Source: Didemnitutus sp041906465 (lineage in GTDB: Bacteria; Verrucomicrobiota; Verrucomicrobiia; Opitutales; Opitutaceae). Taken from it: DNA of 64,000 bases. Numbering within the stretch: position 1 is the first letter of the stretch; every line of letters starts with the position of its first letter. Below are positions 7,722-17,052 of the stretch, one piece after another. Under the pieces are notes generated by a model. It was not told the DNA's origin. It saw only the letters and a program-made list of their open reading frames with translations, and did not search any database. A program made the translations under genes and the position numbers. The stretch is from positions 1 through 64,000 of the forward strand of contig JAYRJE010000017.1 in the NCBI GenBank assembly GCA_041906465.1. Direction: 5' to 3'.

Positions 7722-9998
7722 TCATGCGACCGGTAGCGCGAGCATCGTCGCCCCCGGCGCGGCGGCGACCACCGGGCCGGCGCCAACCTGCCCGGACCAC
7801 CTCGCGGGCGCGGCGCCTTGCCAGACAATCTCCACCCGCGCGCCATGACGCCGCGCGGTAGCGCGCGCGCGGCTCTCGCCGGTCGGAGCGAAAAATTCCG
7901 CCATCGCGCTGGCACCATCGGCGAGTTCGAAGATCCGCAGCGTCACGCCGTCAACGAGATCGTAGTCCGGCCGGTCATCCGTCGCGCCGAGAGCGATGAT
8001 GCTGCCCGGACGCACGAACAACGGCAGGCTGAGGAAACCGTGGCGCGCGCGGTGCCAGCGGCCGCCCTCCTGCACTTCACCGCTGAGCAGATGCGTCCAG
8101 CGTCCGGCCGGCAGGTAGTAGTCGACCGAGCCGTCCTCCGTGAACACCGGCGCGACCAGCAGCGCGCCGCCGAGCAGGTATTGGCGATCGAGCGGATCGC
8201 ACGCAGGATCGTCGGGAAACTCGAGCGTCATCGCGCGCATCGTGGGCACGCCGTCGCGATGCGCCTCGACGGCCGCGGCCCAGAGATAGGGCATGAGGCG
8301 GCACTTCAGTTTCGTGAAGAACCGCACGACGTCGCTTGCTTCTTCGTCGTAAGCCCACGGCACGCGGTAGCTGGTGCTGCCGTGCAGCCGGCTGTGCGAC
8401 GAGAGCAGGCCGAACGCCGCCCAACGCTTGTAGATGTAGGCGGGCGCCGTGCCTTCGAAGCCGCCGATGTCGTGACTCCAGAACCCGAAGCCGCACAGGC
8501 TGAGCGAGAGTCCACCGCGCAACGACTCGGCCATCGACTCCATCGTCGACCAGCAATCGCCGCCCCAGTGCACCGGCAGCCGCTGCCCCGTCGCGTAGCT
8601 CGAGCGCGCAAAGAGCACCGCTTCACCGCGGCCGCGCTTGGCCTCGATGGCTTTGAAAACGCACTCGTTGTAGAGAATCGGGTAGAAGTTGTGCATCTTC
8701 ACCGGATCGGAGCCGTCGTGATAGACGACGCCTTCCGTCGGGATGCGCTCGCCGAAGTCGGTCTTGATCGCATCGACGCCCGTCTCGAGCAGGCGCGTGA
8801 TGTGTCCCGCGAACCACTCCGCCGCGGCCGGATTCGTGAAGTCCACGATGCCCATGCCCGGCTGCCAGAGATCGGTCTGCCAGACGGAACCGTCCGTGCG
8901 CTTGAGCAGATAACCCTTTTTCGCGGCCTCGGCGAAGAGCGCCGAACGCTGCGCGATGTAGGAGTTGATCCACACGCAGACACGGAGTCCGCGCTCGTGC
9001 AACCGGCGCAGCAACCCGATCGGATCAGGAAACACGCGCGCGTCCCATTCAAAGCTGCACCAGTCGAACTCGCGCATCCAGAAACAGTCGAAGTGGAACA
9101 CGTGCAGCGGCAGGTCGCGCTGCTTCATGCCGTCGATGAAGCTCGTGACGGTCGCCTCGTCGTAGTTCGTCGTGAACGACGTCGAGAGCCACAACCCGAA
9201 CGACCACGGCGGCGGCAGCGCAGGCTTGCCCGTAAGCGCCGTCAGGCGCCGCAGCACATCCTTCGGGTGCGGCCCCGCGATCACGAAATACTCCAGGCTC
9301 TCGCCCGGAATCGAGAACTGCACGCGCGAGACTTTTTCCGTCGCGATCTCGAACGACACGTGCCCCGTCTCGTTTACGAGCACGCCGTAGCCGCGATTCG
9401 TGAGATAGAACGGCACGTTCTTGTAGGCCTGATCGCTGCCCGTGCCGCCGTCCTTGTTGGCAATCTCGATCGACTGGCCGTTCTTCACGAAACTCGTGAA
9501 GCGCTCGCCGAGTCCGTAAACATTTTCACCGACCCCGAGGGTCAAGCCTTCGACCACGTGGTTCGCCCCACCTGTGCACTGCATGTAGGCCGCGCCACGC
9601 CAGCCGCTGCGCGTGAGCACGCGATCGCCGCTCGTGAAGGTCAATGCGTAGCCGCCTTCGCGCGTGACGCTGGCCGTGAGTCCGCCGCTGGTGAGCGAGG
9701 CGACCGCGGCATCCGCGACGATCCTCACCGCCGGATTGGTCTCCGCCAGGGGCAGGAACGGGCCGCGCTGAAGCGCACCGCGGAAATGTTCGATGCGCAC
9801 GCGAATGACGTTCTCCAGTGGAGAGCTCAGCCGGATCGTCAGCAGCGGGCCTTGCAACGTGTCGCCGCGATGGCGAATCGGTCGCGTCGGCGCGTCGATC
9901 ACGAGCATGTCGCCGTCGCGCGCGACGGTGTGGGCTTCCGCAGGATAGTGGGCTTGCACACCCGGCTGGAGCAGCCAGGCGCCGTCAGTGAATTTCAT
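7722..9998 (-). CDS. GH31 alpha-xylosidase (YicI/XylS-like)
   Basis: The 758-residue protein has GH31 structure: a beta-sandwich N-domain (about 1-260), a catalytic barrel and C-terminal beta-domains. The nucleophile D414 lies in IKTDFGERIPTEGVVYHDGS, closely matching E. coli YicI, and the acid/base D481 lies in PVHWGGDCWST. The block FDCFWMREFDWCSFEWD (about 303-319) is the alpha-xylosidase version of the substrate pocket. It releases alpha-linked xylose from the non-reducing end of xyloglucan oligosaccharides. There is no signal peptide, so it is probably cytoplasmic. It diverges from the secreted GH74 xyloglucanase across a 96-base gap, a strong functional pairing. Confidence 0.93.
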   Translation of the reverse strand: MKFTDGAWLLQPGVQAHYPAEAHTVARDGDMLVIDAPTRPIRHRGDTLQGPLLTIRLSSPLENVIRVRIEHFRGALQRGPFLPLAETNPAVRIVADAAVASLTSGGLTASVTREGGYALTFTSGDRVLTRSGWRGAAYMQCTGGANHVVEGLTLGVGENVYGLGERFTSFVKNGQSIEIANKDGGTGSDQAYKNVPFYLTNRGYGVLVNETGHVSFEIATEKVSRVQFSIPGESLEYFVIAGPHPKDVLRRLTALTGKPALPPPWSFGLWLSTSFTTNYDEATVTSFIDGMKQRDLPLHVFHFDCFWMREFDWCSFEWDARVFPDPIGLLRRLHERGLRVCVWINSYIAQRSALFAEAAKKGYLLKRTDGSVWQTDLWQPGMGIVDFTNPAAAEWFAGHITRLLETGVDAIKTDFGERIPTEGVVYHDGSDPVKMHNFYPILYNECVFKAIEAKRGRGEAVLFARSSYATGQRLPVHWGGDCWSTMESMAESLRGGLSLSLCGFGFWSHDIGGFEGTAPAYIYKRWAAFGLLSSHSRLHGSTSYRVPWAYDEEASDVVRFFTKLKCRLMPYLWAAAVEAHRDGVPTMRAMTLEFPDDPACDPLDRQYLLGGALLVAPVFTEDGSVDYYLPAGRWTHLLSGEVQEGGRWHRARHGFLSLPLFVRPGSIIALGATDDRPDYDLVDGVTLRIFELADGASAMAEFFAPTGESRARATARRHGARVEIVWQGAAPARWSGQVGAGPVVAAAPGATMLALPVA

Positions 9999-10035
9999 GG
10001 CAGGGGCAAAATAGAGCGGGAGTGCTGTGATGTAG

Positions 10036-10044
10036 CGTTAAATC
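10036..10044 (+). promoter_or_regulatory. CGTTAAATC element in the GH31/GH74 divergent region
   Basis: The 9-mer CGTTAAATC lies in the 96-base gap between the GH31 and GH74 starts, 50 bases before the GH74 ATG. The same 9-mer occurs upstream of the TonB receptor (40151-40159) and, inverted, between the GH1 and GH2 genes (14291-14299). It may be a regulator half-site or a promoter element. No promoter consensus of high quality was found here. Confidence 0.4.
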
Positions 10045-10094
10045 TTGCAAGGCAACCCGAAATTTCCTCTCAATCAGCGCGTCCCCTCGCCCCG

Positions 10095-12266
10095 ATGAGT
10101 GCCTTTCGCTGCTCTTGGTTCGCCGCGTTGTCGGCGAGCGTGCTGTTGGCTGGTAGTTGCCTGGTCGCGCCTGCGGCCGTGCCCTCCGCGCCCTACGCGT
10201 GGCGCAACGTCGCCGTGCGCGGCGGCGGCTACGTCACCGGCCTGACGTTTCACCCGCGCGAAGCCGATCTGCTCTACGCGCGCACCGACGTCGGCGGAGC
10301 CTACCGCTGGGATGCGGCGCGGCGCGCCTGGCTGCCGCTCAACGACAGCTTCGACCGCGCGCACAACGATCTCTTCGCCGTCCTCAGCGTGGCGCTCGAT
10401 CCGCACGATCCGGCGAAGGTCTACCTCGCCTGCGGCGCGTATTTCGCCGAGTGGGCCCGCACGGCCGCGGTGCTGAGCTCCAGCGATCGCGGTGCCACGT
10501 GGGAAATCGCCGAGTTGCCCCTCAAGCTCGGCGGCAACCAAGACGGACGCGGCACGGGCGAGCGCCTGCAGGTCGATCCGCACGACGGCCGCCACTTGTT
10601 GCTCGGCACGAATCACGACGGCCTCTGGCGGAGTCGCGACAGCGGACGCACCTGGATGCAGGTGCCGGGATTTTCGCCAAGCGGCGCGACGTTCGTGCTG
10701 TTCGATGCGACGAGCGGACAGGACGGTCGGGCGACGCCCGTCGTTTACGCCGGAGCGGCCGACACCGCCAAGGAAACACTTTACCGCTCGGCGGACGGTG
10801 GCAAGACGTGGACGCCCGTCGCCGGACAGCCGCGCGGACTGCTCTGGCATCACGCCGCCATCGATGACCGCGGCGTGCTCTTCCTCGCCGGCGGCGACGG
10901 CCTCGGACCCAACGGAGTCACCACCGGCGCCGTCTGGAAATTTGAGCCGGCCAACGGTCGATGGACCGACATCAGCCCCGTCCGTCCGGACGCGGCGCAA
11001 AACGACACGTTCGGTTACGCCGGCCTCGCGCTCGATCCACGCCTGCCCGGCACGCTCTACGTCTCCACGCTCAATCGCTGGACGAAGGGCGACGAGATTT
11101 TCCGCTCCACCGACAATGGCGGCTCCTGGGTGCCGCTGCTGGCGCACTCGCAATTCAATCCCGCCGGCGCGCCCTACGTGAAGCACCTGAAGCCGCATTG
11201 GATCAGCGACCTCGCCATCGACCCCGCGCACACCGAGCGCCTGTGGTTCGTCACCGGTTACGGCGTGTGGGCCACCGACCGGGCCAACGCCGATGTCGAC
11301 ACCGGAAAACCGATCGTCTGGATGTTTCCCAACAAGGGCCTCGAAGAGACCGTCGTCGACGAACTCATCAGCCCGCCGCAAGGCGCGCCATTGCTCAGCG
11401 CAATGCCCGACCTCGGCGGCTTCCGCCACGACAACCTCGCCGTCTCACCGGCCAATGGATTTTTCCAACCGCATCATAGCCACAACCCCGGCATCGCCTT
11501 CGCCGAACGTGCGCCACACCTGATGGTGCGCACGCACTGGGGCCCGACGCGCGGCGCGCTCTCGCGCGATGGTGGCGCGACTTGGGAGAACTTCGCCACC
11601 GCCCCCGAGCCGGCGACGAAACACGGTCCCGGCATCGCCGCACTCTCCGCCGACGGCACGCGCTTGGTCTGGCTCCCGAAGGGCGGCAAGCCGTTCTACT
11701 CGACCGACGGGGGCGCCACCTGGCACGAAAGCCGTGCGAGCCTCGTGGCCACGACCTCATGGGAATCTTACGGTCCCGTCGCGGACCGCGTGAATCCGCT
11801 TCGTTTCTACCTCTACGACCCGATGGTCGGCGCACTCCACGCGAGCGCCGACGGCGGCGTCAGCTTCGAGCGCATCCGCGGGTTGCCCGCCAAAGCCGGC
11901 AAACTCCGCGCCGAGCCCGGCGTCGAAGGCAGTCTCTGGCTGCCAACAGAGGAGGCGCTGCTCGTCTCGCGCGACGGCGGGAAGACCTTCCGTCCGCTCG
12001 CTGGTGTCAGCGCCGCGCGCCAGGTCGGTTTCGGCGCGCCCGCCCCGGGCCGCTCCGAGGCGGCGATTTTTCTCGATGGCACCGTGCGCAACGAAGACGC
12101 GTTCTTCCGCAGCGACGACGGTGGCGACACCTGGGTTCGCCTGAACGACGCACGCCTCCGCCTCGGCTGGCTGCGCTGCCTCAGCGGCGACCCGCGCGTG
12201 CACGGCCGCGTCTATCTCGGCACGAGTGGCCGCGGCATCTTCGTCGGCGAACCGTTGCCGAAGTAG
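10095..12266 (+). CDS. Secreted GH74 xyloglucanase
   Basis: The 723-residue protein begins with a signal peptide (FAALSASVLLAGSCLVAPAA). The two-propeller GH74 fold follows, with repeated sialidase-type 'SxDxGxTW' loops (SSDRGATW, SRDSGRTW, SADGGKTW, STDNGGSW, SRDGGATW). The conserved catalytic Asp residues are visible as D65 in YARTDVGGAYRW and D439 in SAMPDLGGFRHDNL. GH74 enzymes cut the beta-1,4-glucan backbone of xyloglucan, endo or at chain ends. The open frame starts far upstream at 7818, but that part is the antisense of GH31; the ATG at 10095 gives the signal peptide. It shares a divergent promoter with the alpha-xylosidase. Confidence 0.95.
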   Translation: MSAFRCSWFAALSASVLLAGSCLVAPAAVPSAPYAWRNVAVRGGGYVTGLTFHPREADLLYARTDVGGAYRWDAARRAWLPLNDSFDRAHNDLFAVLSVALDPHDPAKVYLACGAYFAEWARTAAVLSSSDRGATWEIAELPLKLGGNQDGRGTGERLQVDPHDGRHLLLGTNHDGLWRSRDSGRTWMQVPGFSPSGATFVLFDATSGQDGRATPVVYAGAADTAKETLYRSADGGKTWTPVAGQPRGLLWHHAAIDDRGVLFLAGGDGLGPNGVTTGAVWKFEPANGRWTDISPVRPDAAQNDTFGYAGLALDPRLPGTLYVSTLNRWTKGDEIFRSTDNGGSWVPLLAHSQFNPAGAPYVKHLKPHWISDLAIDPAHTERLWFVTGYGVWATDRANADVDTGKPIVWMFPNKGLEETVVDELISPPQGAPLLSAMPDLGGFRHDNLAVSPANGFFQPHHSHNPGIAFAERAPHLMVRTHWGPTRGALSRDGGATWENFATAPEPATKHGPGIAALSADGTRLVWLPKGGKPFYSTDGGATWHESRASLVATTSWESYGPVADRVNPLRFYLYDPMVGALHASADGGVSFERIRGLPAKAGKLRAEPGVEGSLWLPTEEALLVSRDGGKTFRPLAGVSAARQVGFGAPAPGRSEAAIFLDGTVRNEDAFFRSDDGGDTWVRLNDARLRLGWLRCLSGDPRVHGRVYLGTSGRGIFVGEPLPK

Positions 12267-12279
12267 CGCCGGCTTGGGT

Positions 12280-12328
12280 GGAACGGGTTGAGGTCAATCC
12301 GTTCCGAGCGCGTTGAGATCAACGCGCT
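12280..12328. repeat. Double-hairpin repeat, family A
   Basis: Two hairpins lie side by side after GH74. The first is GGAACGG/CCGTTCC (12280-12286 and 12299-12305), with GTTGAGGTCAAT between. The second is AGCGCGTTGA/TCAACGCGCT (12307-12328) with a 2-base loop. The same pair occurs in the opposite order at 31667-31716, and a degenerate single unit occurs at 21223-21248. It may also act as a transcription terminator for GH74, although no T-run follows. Confidence 0.75.
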
Positions 12329-12336
12329 GCGCGCGA

Positions 12337-12819
12337 TCACTTCGCTGCTGGAGCGGGCGCCCCCTTGGGCTCCTCGTCGATCACGTAACCGCAGCTGAGC
12401 AGGTAAGTATCCGGCTGCTCTGCCTTCGGCGTCAGCACGAGGCACCAGACGGAGTTGCCATCAACGGCCATGAGCATCGTCGCGGGCTTCATGGTCGAGA
12501 GCCGTGTATCGTAGAACTTCGCCAGCTTGCGATCGGTCTGTTCCGCGATCTGCTGCACAACTGCCTGGAGCGCCAGGCTGGGCGTCGGCGTTCTCAGCGT
12601 GACGCCAACATCGTAGGAAGCGGCGGTGAGCGCGGGGCGGCTCCCTTTCTTCACGATCTGCTTCATGGCATCCGAAACCGGATAAACGAAAACTCGTCCG
12701 TTCCCCTCGACCAACTCGAACTCCGGACAACTCTTCAGCGTGACGACGTGCATCGGCTGGACAGCCCAAAGGCGAACACAGACCGCACAGGCGAACGCGA
12801 GCGACAAGATGAGCTTCAT
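12337..12819 (-). CDS. Hypothetical secreted protein, 160 residues
   Basis: The start at 12819 gives an N-terminal signal peptide (MKLILSLAFACAVCVRLWAV). The mature part has a cysteine in LKSCPEF and another in LSCGYV near the C-terminus, and a long helix around ALQAVVQQIAEQTDRKLAKFY. I do not recognise the family. It lies between convergent GH74 and the GH1 gene on the same strand as GH1. The frame stays open far upstream, but that part is antisense to the GH1 coding region. Envelope location is the only inference I can support. Confidence 0.7.
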   Translation of the reverse strand: MKLILSLAFACAVCVRLWAVQPMHVVTLKSCPEFELVEGNGRVFVYPVSDAMKQIVKKGSRPALTAASYDVGVTLRTPTPSLALQAVVQQIAEQTDRKLAKFYDTRLSTMKPATMLMAVDGNSVWCLVLTPKAEQPDTYLLSCGYVIDEEPKGAPAPAAK

Positions 12820-12866
12820 GGTGCGCAAACTTTGCGGTCGGGTTGACGAAAATAAACCGTAGACGT

Positions 12867-14225
12867 TCAGACGATCGCGTTTCGCGCGATCACTTCGGCG
12901 TAGTAGCGCGCAGAGAGTTTTGGGGTGCGCTGCTGCGTCGCGTAGTCGACGTGCACGATGCCGAAGCGTCGCGCGTAGCCGTCTTCCCACTCGAAGTTGT
13001 CCATGAACGACCAGAGGAAATAGCCCGCCACCGGCACGCCGTCGCGGATCGCCCGCTCGAGTTCGCGCAGGTGTCCACGCAGATAGTCGCGACGGTGCAG
13101 GTCGGCCACTTCGCCGTTCACCACCGGCTCGTGCGTGTAGCCGCAGCCGTTTTCCGTGATGTAGATCGGCCGCGCGCCATAGACCTCGAACGCCAGCCGC
13201 GTGCCCCAATACATCACTTGCGGCGTCAGGTTCAGCCACGCGCTGTCGGCCCGCGGATAATTCGTCGGCAGCGGAATCTCCTCGGGCACGCCATCCCGCC
13301 CCGCCCGCACGAACGTGCCGGTGTAGAGATTCAACCCGAGAAAATCCGTCGGCGCGCTGATGAGCGCCAGATCGCCATCCTGCACGCGCGGCGCGTCGGC
13401 GCCGCAGCGCGCGAGATATTCCGCGGAGTAGCTGCCGGTGTAGATGACGCCGAGCAGGTGCGCGTTGCTCCGGGCGAACCACGCGCGCGCCGCCGCGATA
13501 TCGGCCTCCGTTTCCGTCACAGGCATGCAGATGTCGCTGTTGTCGGTCAGGCCCACCTGCGCACCGGGTCCGCCGAACTGCCGCACCGCCCGCACCGCGT
13601 GGCCGTGGCACAGCAGCGCGTGATGGTAAGTCTGGTTCACCTCGGCGGGCGGCAGCTTCCGCCCCGGCGCCTTCCGGCAGAAATCGTAGCCGAACTGCGT
13701 GAAGCAGCGGATCTCGTTCAGCGTGATCCAGTGCTTCACGTCGCCGGCGAACTCACGCACCACCGTGTCCGCGTAGCGCGCGAACGCCTCGACCGTCACG
13801 CGACTCGCCCACCCGCCGCGATCCTCGAGCGCCTGCGGCAGATCCCAGTGAAACAGCGTCACCCACGGCGTGATGCCGTGCGCTTTCATGGCCGCAAACA
13901 GCCGGTGATAAAAATCGAGGCCGGCGCGGTTCACCTCGCCGTCGCCCTGCGGGAAAATGCGCGGCCAGGCCAGCGAGAGGCGGTAGTTCCGAATGCCGAG
14001 CGAGCGCATCAGCGCGAAATCCTCGGCGAAGCGGTGATAGTGATCGCACGCCACGTCGAGCGTGTCGCCGTTGTGCGTCTTGCCCGGCACGCGGGAGAAG
14101 CGATCCCACACCGACTCGCCCTTGCCGTCTTCTTGAGCGGCTCCCTCGATTTGCGGCGCGGCGGTGGCGACGCCCCAAACGAAATGGGCGGGAAAGGCGG
14201 AGACACTCGGCGAGGAAGGCAACAT
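12867..14225 (-). CDS. GH1 beta-glucosidase/beta-glycosidase
   Basis: The 452-residue protein has the GH1 N-terminal signature FPAHFVWGVATAAPQIEGA (11-29). The nucleophile is E358 in PIYITENGCGY and the acid/base E171 is in HWITLNEIRCF. The usual proline after the acid/base Glu (NEP) is replaced by Ile, which is uncommon. No signal peptide is present with the ATG at 14225; the frame extends to 14333 but the extra residues do not resemble the family. It probably hydrolyses short beta-glucosides or beta-galactosides in the cytoplasm. It diverges from the GH2 beta-galactosidase gene. Confidence 0.92.
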   Translation of the reverse strand: MLPSSPSVSAFPAHFVWGVATAAPQIEGAAQEDGKGESVWDRFSRVPGKTHNGDTLDVACDHYHRFAEDFALMRSLGIRNYRLSLAWPRIFPQGDGEVNRAGLDFYHRLFAAMKAHGITPWVTLFHWDLPQALEDRGGWASRVTVEAFARYADTVVREFAGDVKHWITLNEIRCFTQFGYDFCRKAPGRKLPPAEVNQTYHHALLCHGHAVRAVRQFGGPGAQVGLTDNSDICMPVTETEADIAAARAWFARSNAHLLGVIYTGSYSAEYLARCGADAPRVQDGDLALISAPTDFLGLNLYTGTFVRAGRDGVPEEIPLPTNYPRADSAWLNLTPQVMYWGTRLAFEVYGARPIYITENGCGYTHEPVVNGEVADLHRRDYLRGHLRELERAIRDGVPVAGYFLWSFMDNFEWEDGYARRFGIVHVDYATQQRTPKLSARYYAEVIARNAIV

Positions 14226-14290
14226 GGTGGAGAGGGGACGCGGGAGATGAAAAACGTCAACATGCGCCGGAAAAGCTGCGTGAAAAGCCT

Positions 14291-14299
14291 GATTTAACG
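14291..14299 (-). promoter_or_regulatory. CGTTAAATC element between the GH1 and GH2 genes
   Basis: On the minus strand the 9-mer CGTTAAATC occurs 65 bases before the GH1 start. It is identical to the elements at 10036-10044 and 40151-40159. In this GC-rich window all three clear copies lie in upstream regions of sugar genes. The role is unknown. Confidence 0.4.
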
Positions 14300-14341
14300 A
14301 AAAACTTGCCTCCTTCGCCCGGTTCTCCCACACACTCAGGG

Positions 14342-14415
14342 GTCATTGCGAGGAGCGCAGCGCCGGAGCCATCCCGCTGGATCGCCACGACGCGCTTCGC
14401 GCCCTTCGCGACGAC
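14342..14415. repeat. Dispersed palindromic repeat, family C
   Basis: The segment begins GTCATTGCGAGGAGCGCAGC and ends TTCGCGACGAC, so its outer ends are near-inverted copies. A related copy lies inverted at 28831-28910. The type 'GTCATTGCGAGGAGCG' is a repeat I recall from several bacterial phyla. It lies between the divergent GH1 and GH2 genes, upstream of GH2. Confidence 0.75.
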
Positions 14416-14469
14416 AAAGACGGCCGAAGCACTCGGCGCGTTCACTTTGCTGCCCAAGCCCCTCATCCC

Positions 14470-16908
14470 ATGAAGCGACTGCTCCTCTCGGTGCTGGCCG
14501 CCGCACTCTGCGGTGTGGCTGGATTCGCCGCCGACAATCTCGCCCCTCGCGAACGCGCGAACTTCAACGCCGGCTGGCGTTTCGCCTTCGGCCATCCCTT
14601 CGACGCCGCCAAAGACTTCAACCACGGCACGGGCTACTTCTCGTATCTCGCCAAAGCCGGCTTCGGCGACGGCCCCGCCGACCCGAAGTTCGACGCCAGC
14701 GCGTGGCGCGAGCTCGATTTGCCGCACGACTGGGCGGTCGAGGCGCCGTTCGACGGCAAGGGCAGCCACAGCCACGGCTACAAGGCCATCGGACGCAATT
14801 TCCCCGAGCGCAGCGTCGGCTGGTATCGGAAAACTTTCACAGTTCCCGAGAGCGATCTCGGCCGGCGCATCGCGCTCGAGTTCGACGGCGCGCATCGCGA
14901 CGCGGTCGTTTTTGTCAACGGCTTCTACCTCGGTCGCGAGCATCGCGGCTCGACGAGCTTCCGCTACGACATCACCGACTACCTGAACTACGGCGGCGAA
15001 AACGTCGTCGCCGTGCGCGTCGACGTGACCATGGAGGAAGGCTGGTATTACGAGGGCGCCGGCATCCATCGCCACGTCTGGCTCACGAGAACCGCACCCG
15101 TGCACGTCGGACACTGGGGCACCTTCGTCACGACCGAAATGCGCGCCGACGGTGCCGCCGACGTCACGGCGCGCGCGACGATCGTCAACGCCGGCGCCGC
15201 GCCAGCGGAGTTTCAGCTGGAGCAAATCGTGCTCCGCCCCGACGGCAGCACCGCCGCCACCTTCCTCAGCACCACAACGAAGATCGACGCCGGAGCACAG
15301 CAGGAGATTGCGTGCACGCTGGCCGTCGCACAGCCGCAGCTCTGGTCAGTCGAAACGCCCGCGCTGCACCGCCTCGTCACGCTCGTGCGCGACGCCGCCG
15401 GCGTGACGGTCGATCGTTACGAGACGCCGTTCGGCATCCGCACGATCCGCTTCGATCCCAACCAGGGATTCTTCCTCAACGGCCAGCACGTGAAGTTGAA
15501 GGGCGTGAATCTGCACCAGGACCACGCCGGCGTCGGCGTCGCGGTCCCGGATGCGCTGGCCGAGTTTCGCCTGCGCCGCTTGCGCGAGATGGGTTGCAAC
15601 GCCATCCGCACCTCGCACGAGCCGCCCAGCCCGGCGTTCCTCGATGCGTGCGACCGCCTCGGCTTCCTCGTCATCGACGAAAACCGCCTCATGGGCGCGA
15701 GCCCCGACCAGTTGGGCGCGCTCGAAACCATGATCCGCCGCGATCGCAATCACCCGAGCGTCATCCTCTGGTCCGTCGGCAATGAGGAGTGGCGCATCGA
15801 AGGCAACGTCCTCGGCGCCCGCCTCACCGCGACAATGCAGGCACACGCCCGCCGCCTCGATCCCACGCGCCGCACCACCGTCGCGATCAGCGGCGGCTGG
15901 GGCGGTAGTTCCACGACGACCGACGTCGTCGGCTACAACTACATCAACCAATCCAATCCCGACAAACAGCACGCCGAGTTCCCGCACCAGCCCGGCGTCG
16001 GCACCGAGGAAACCACGACGCAAGGCACGCGCGGGATCTATTTCGACGACAAGGCGCGCGGCCATCTCGCGCCGATGGAGAAAGGCGACACCGGCGGCAA
16101 TTGCGAGAAGGGCTGGAAATACTACGCCGAGCGCCCGTTCCTCGCCGGCATCTTCTTCTGGACCGGCTTCGATTACCGCGGCGAGTCCACGCCGCTCTCG
16201 TGGCCCACGCACAGCACGCAGTTCGGCATCCTCGACACCTGCGGCTTCCCGAAGGACAGCTTCTATTACCTGCAATCGTGGTGGACCGAGCAACCCGTGC
16301 TGCACGTGGCGCCGCACTGGAACTGGCCAGACCGCGTCGGCCAGGAGCTGAAGGTCACGTGCTACAGCAATCACGAGGCCGTCGAACTCTTCCTCAACGG
16401 CACTTCGCTCGGCAAAAAGGACATGCCGCGCAACAGCCACCTCGACTGGTCGGTCGCCTATCAACCCGGCGTGCTCGAGGCCCGCGGCTATCGCGGCGGC
16501 CAGGTCGTCCAGACCACGCGCGTCGAGACCACCGGCGCGCCGACGAAGCTCGTGCTCACGCCCGACCGCACGAGCCTGCGCACCGGCGCGAACGCGCCCG
16601 CCGGCGGCGACGTGATCGTGTTCGCCGTCTCATCCGTCGACGCGCAAGGCCGCCACGTCCCCGTCGCGAGCAATCGTGTGAAGTTCACCGTCACCGGCGG
16701 CCGCATCCTCGGCGTGGGCAACGGCGATCCCGGCTCGCACGAGGCGGACCGCGCGAGCGAGCGCAGCCTGTTCAACGGCTACGCGCAGGTCATCGTGCAG
16801 GCCCCGCGCGACGGCGGCGCGCTGAGGCTCACCGCGCAAGCCGACGGCCTCGCCTCGGCCGAAGCAACCATCGCGCCGGAGGTGCCGCCGCATTCGCCCG
16901 CGCGCTGA
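14470..16908 (+). CDS. Secreted GH2 beta-galactosidase-like enzyme
   Basis: The 812-residue protein starts with a signal peptide (MKRLLLSVLAAALCGVAGFA). GH2 modules follow: sugar-binding domain (about 30-200, with LPHDWAVEAPF), immunoglobulin-like domain, catalytic barrel from about residue 310, and a C-terminal DUF4982-like and Ig-like region. The acid/base Glu is E439 in LWSVGNEEW. The likely nucleophile is E572 in FFWTGFDYRGE. In this locus it would remove beta-galactose from xyloglucan or galactomannan side chains in the periplasm or outside. Other beta-glycosidase activities cannot be excluded. It stands upstream of a GPH symporter and a GH94 gene on the same strand. Confidence 0.92.
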   Translation: MKRLLLSVLAAALCGVAGFAADNLAPRERANFNAGWRFAFGHPFDAAKDFNHGTGYFSYLAKAGFGDGPADPKFDASAWRELDLPHDWAVEAPFDGKGSHSHGYKAIGRNFPERSVGWYRKTFTVPESDLGRRIALEFDGAHRDAVVFVNGFYLGREHRGSTSFRYDITDYLNYGGENVVAVRVDVTMEEGWYYEGAGIHRHVWLTRTAPVHVGHWGTFVTTEMRADGAADVTARATIVNAGAAPAEFQLEQIVLRPDGSTAATFLSTTTKIDAGAQQEIACTLAVAQPQLWSVETPALHRLVTLVRDAAGVTVDRYETPFGIRTIRFDPNQGFFLNGQHVKLKGVNLHQDHAGVGVAVPDALAEFRLRRLREMGCNAIRTSHEPPSPAFLDACDRLGFLVIDENRLMGASPDQLGALETMIRRDRNHPSVILWSVGNEEWRIEGNVLGARLTATMQAHARRLDPTRRTTVAISGGWGGSSTTTDVVGYNYINQSNPDKQHAEFPHQPGVGTEETTTQGTRGIYFDDKARGHLAPMEKGDTGGNCEKGWKYYAERPFLAGIFFWTGFDYRGESTPLSWPTHSTQFGILDTCGFPKDSFYYLQSWWTEQPVLHVAPHWNWPDRVGQELKVTCYSNHEAVELFLNGTSLGKKDMPRNSHLDWSVAYQPGVLEARGYRGGQVVQTTRVETTGAPTKLVLTPDRTSLRTGANAPAGGDVIVFAVSSVDAQGRHVPVASNRVKFTVTGGRILGVGNGDPGSHEADRASERSLFNGYAQVIVQAPRDGGALRLTAQADGLASAEATIAPEVPPHSPAR

Positions 16909-17052
16909 GCTTCGCGATTTCACTCCGCTCCTCTGCCCCCGTATGAGCGCAGCGAAGAATCCCGTCGGCACCCGTCGGCGGTGCCGCGGGTTCCCCGAGC
17001 AGAATTCTCCTCCGCGCGCCGATTGACCGACCAACCTCCGCCCCCCTTCCCC

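Noticed and set aside
7818..10094. A very long open frame (7818-12266) extending GH74 upstream
   Set aside because: The part before 10095 is antisense to the GH31 gene and rich in Arg/Ala/Glu as expected of a GC-rich shadow frame; the signal peptide at 10095 marks the real start.
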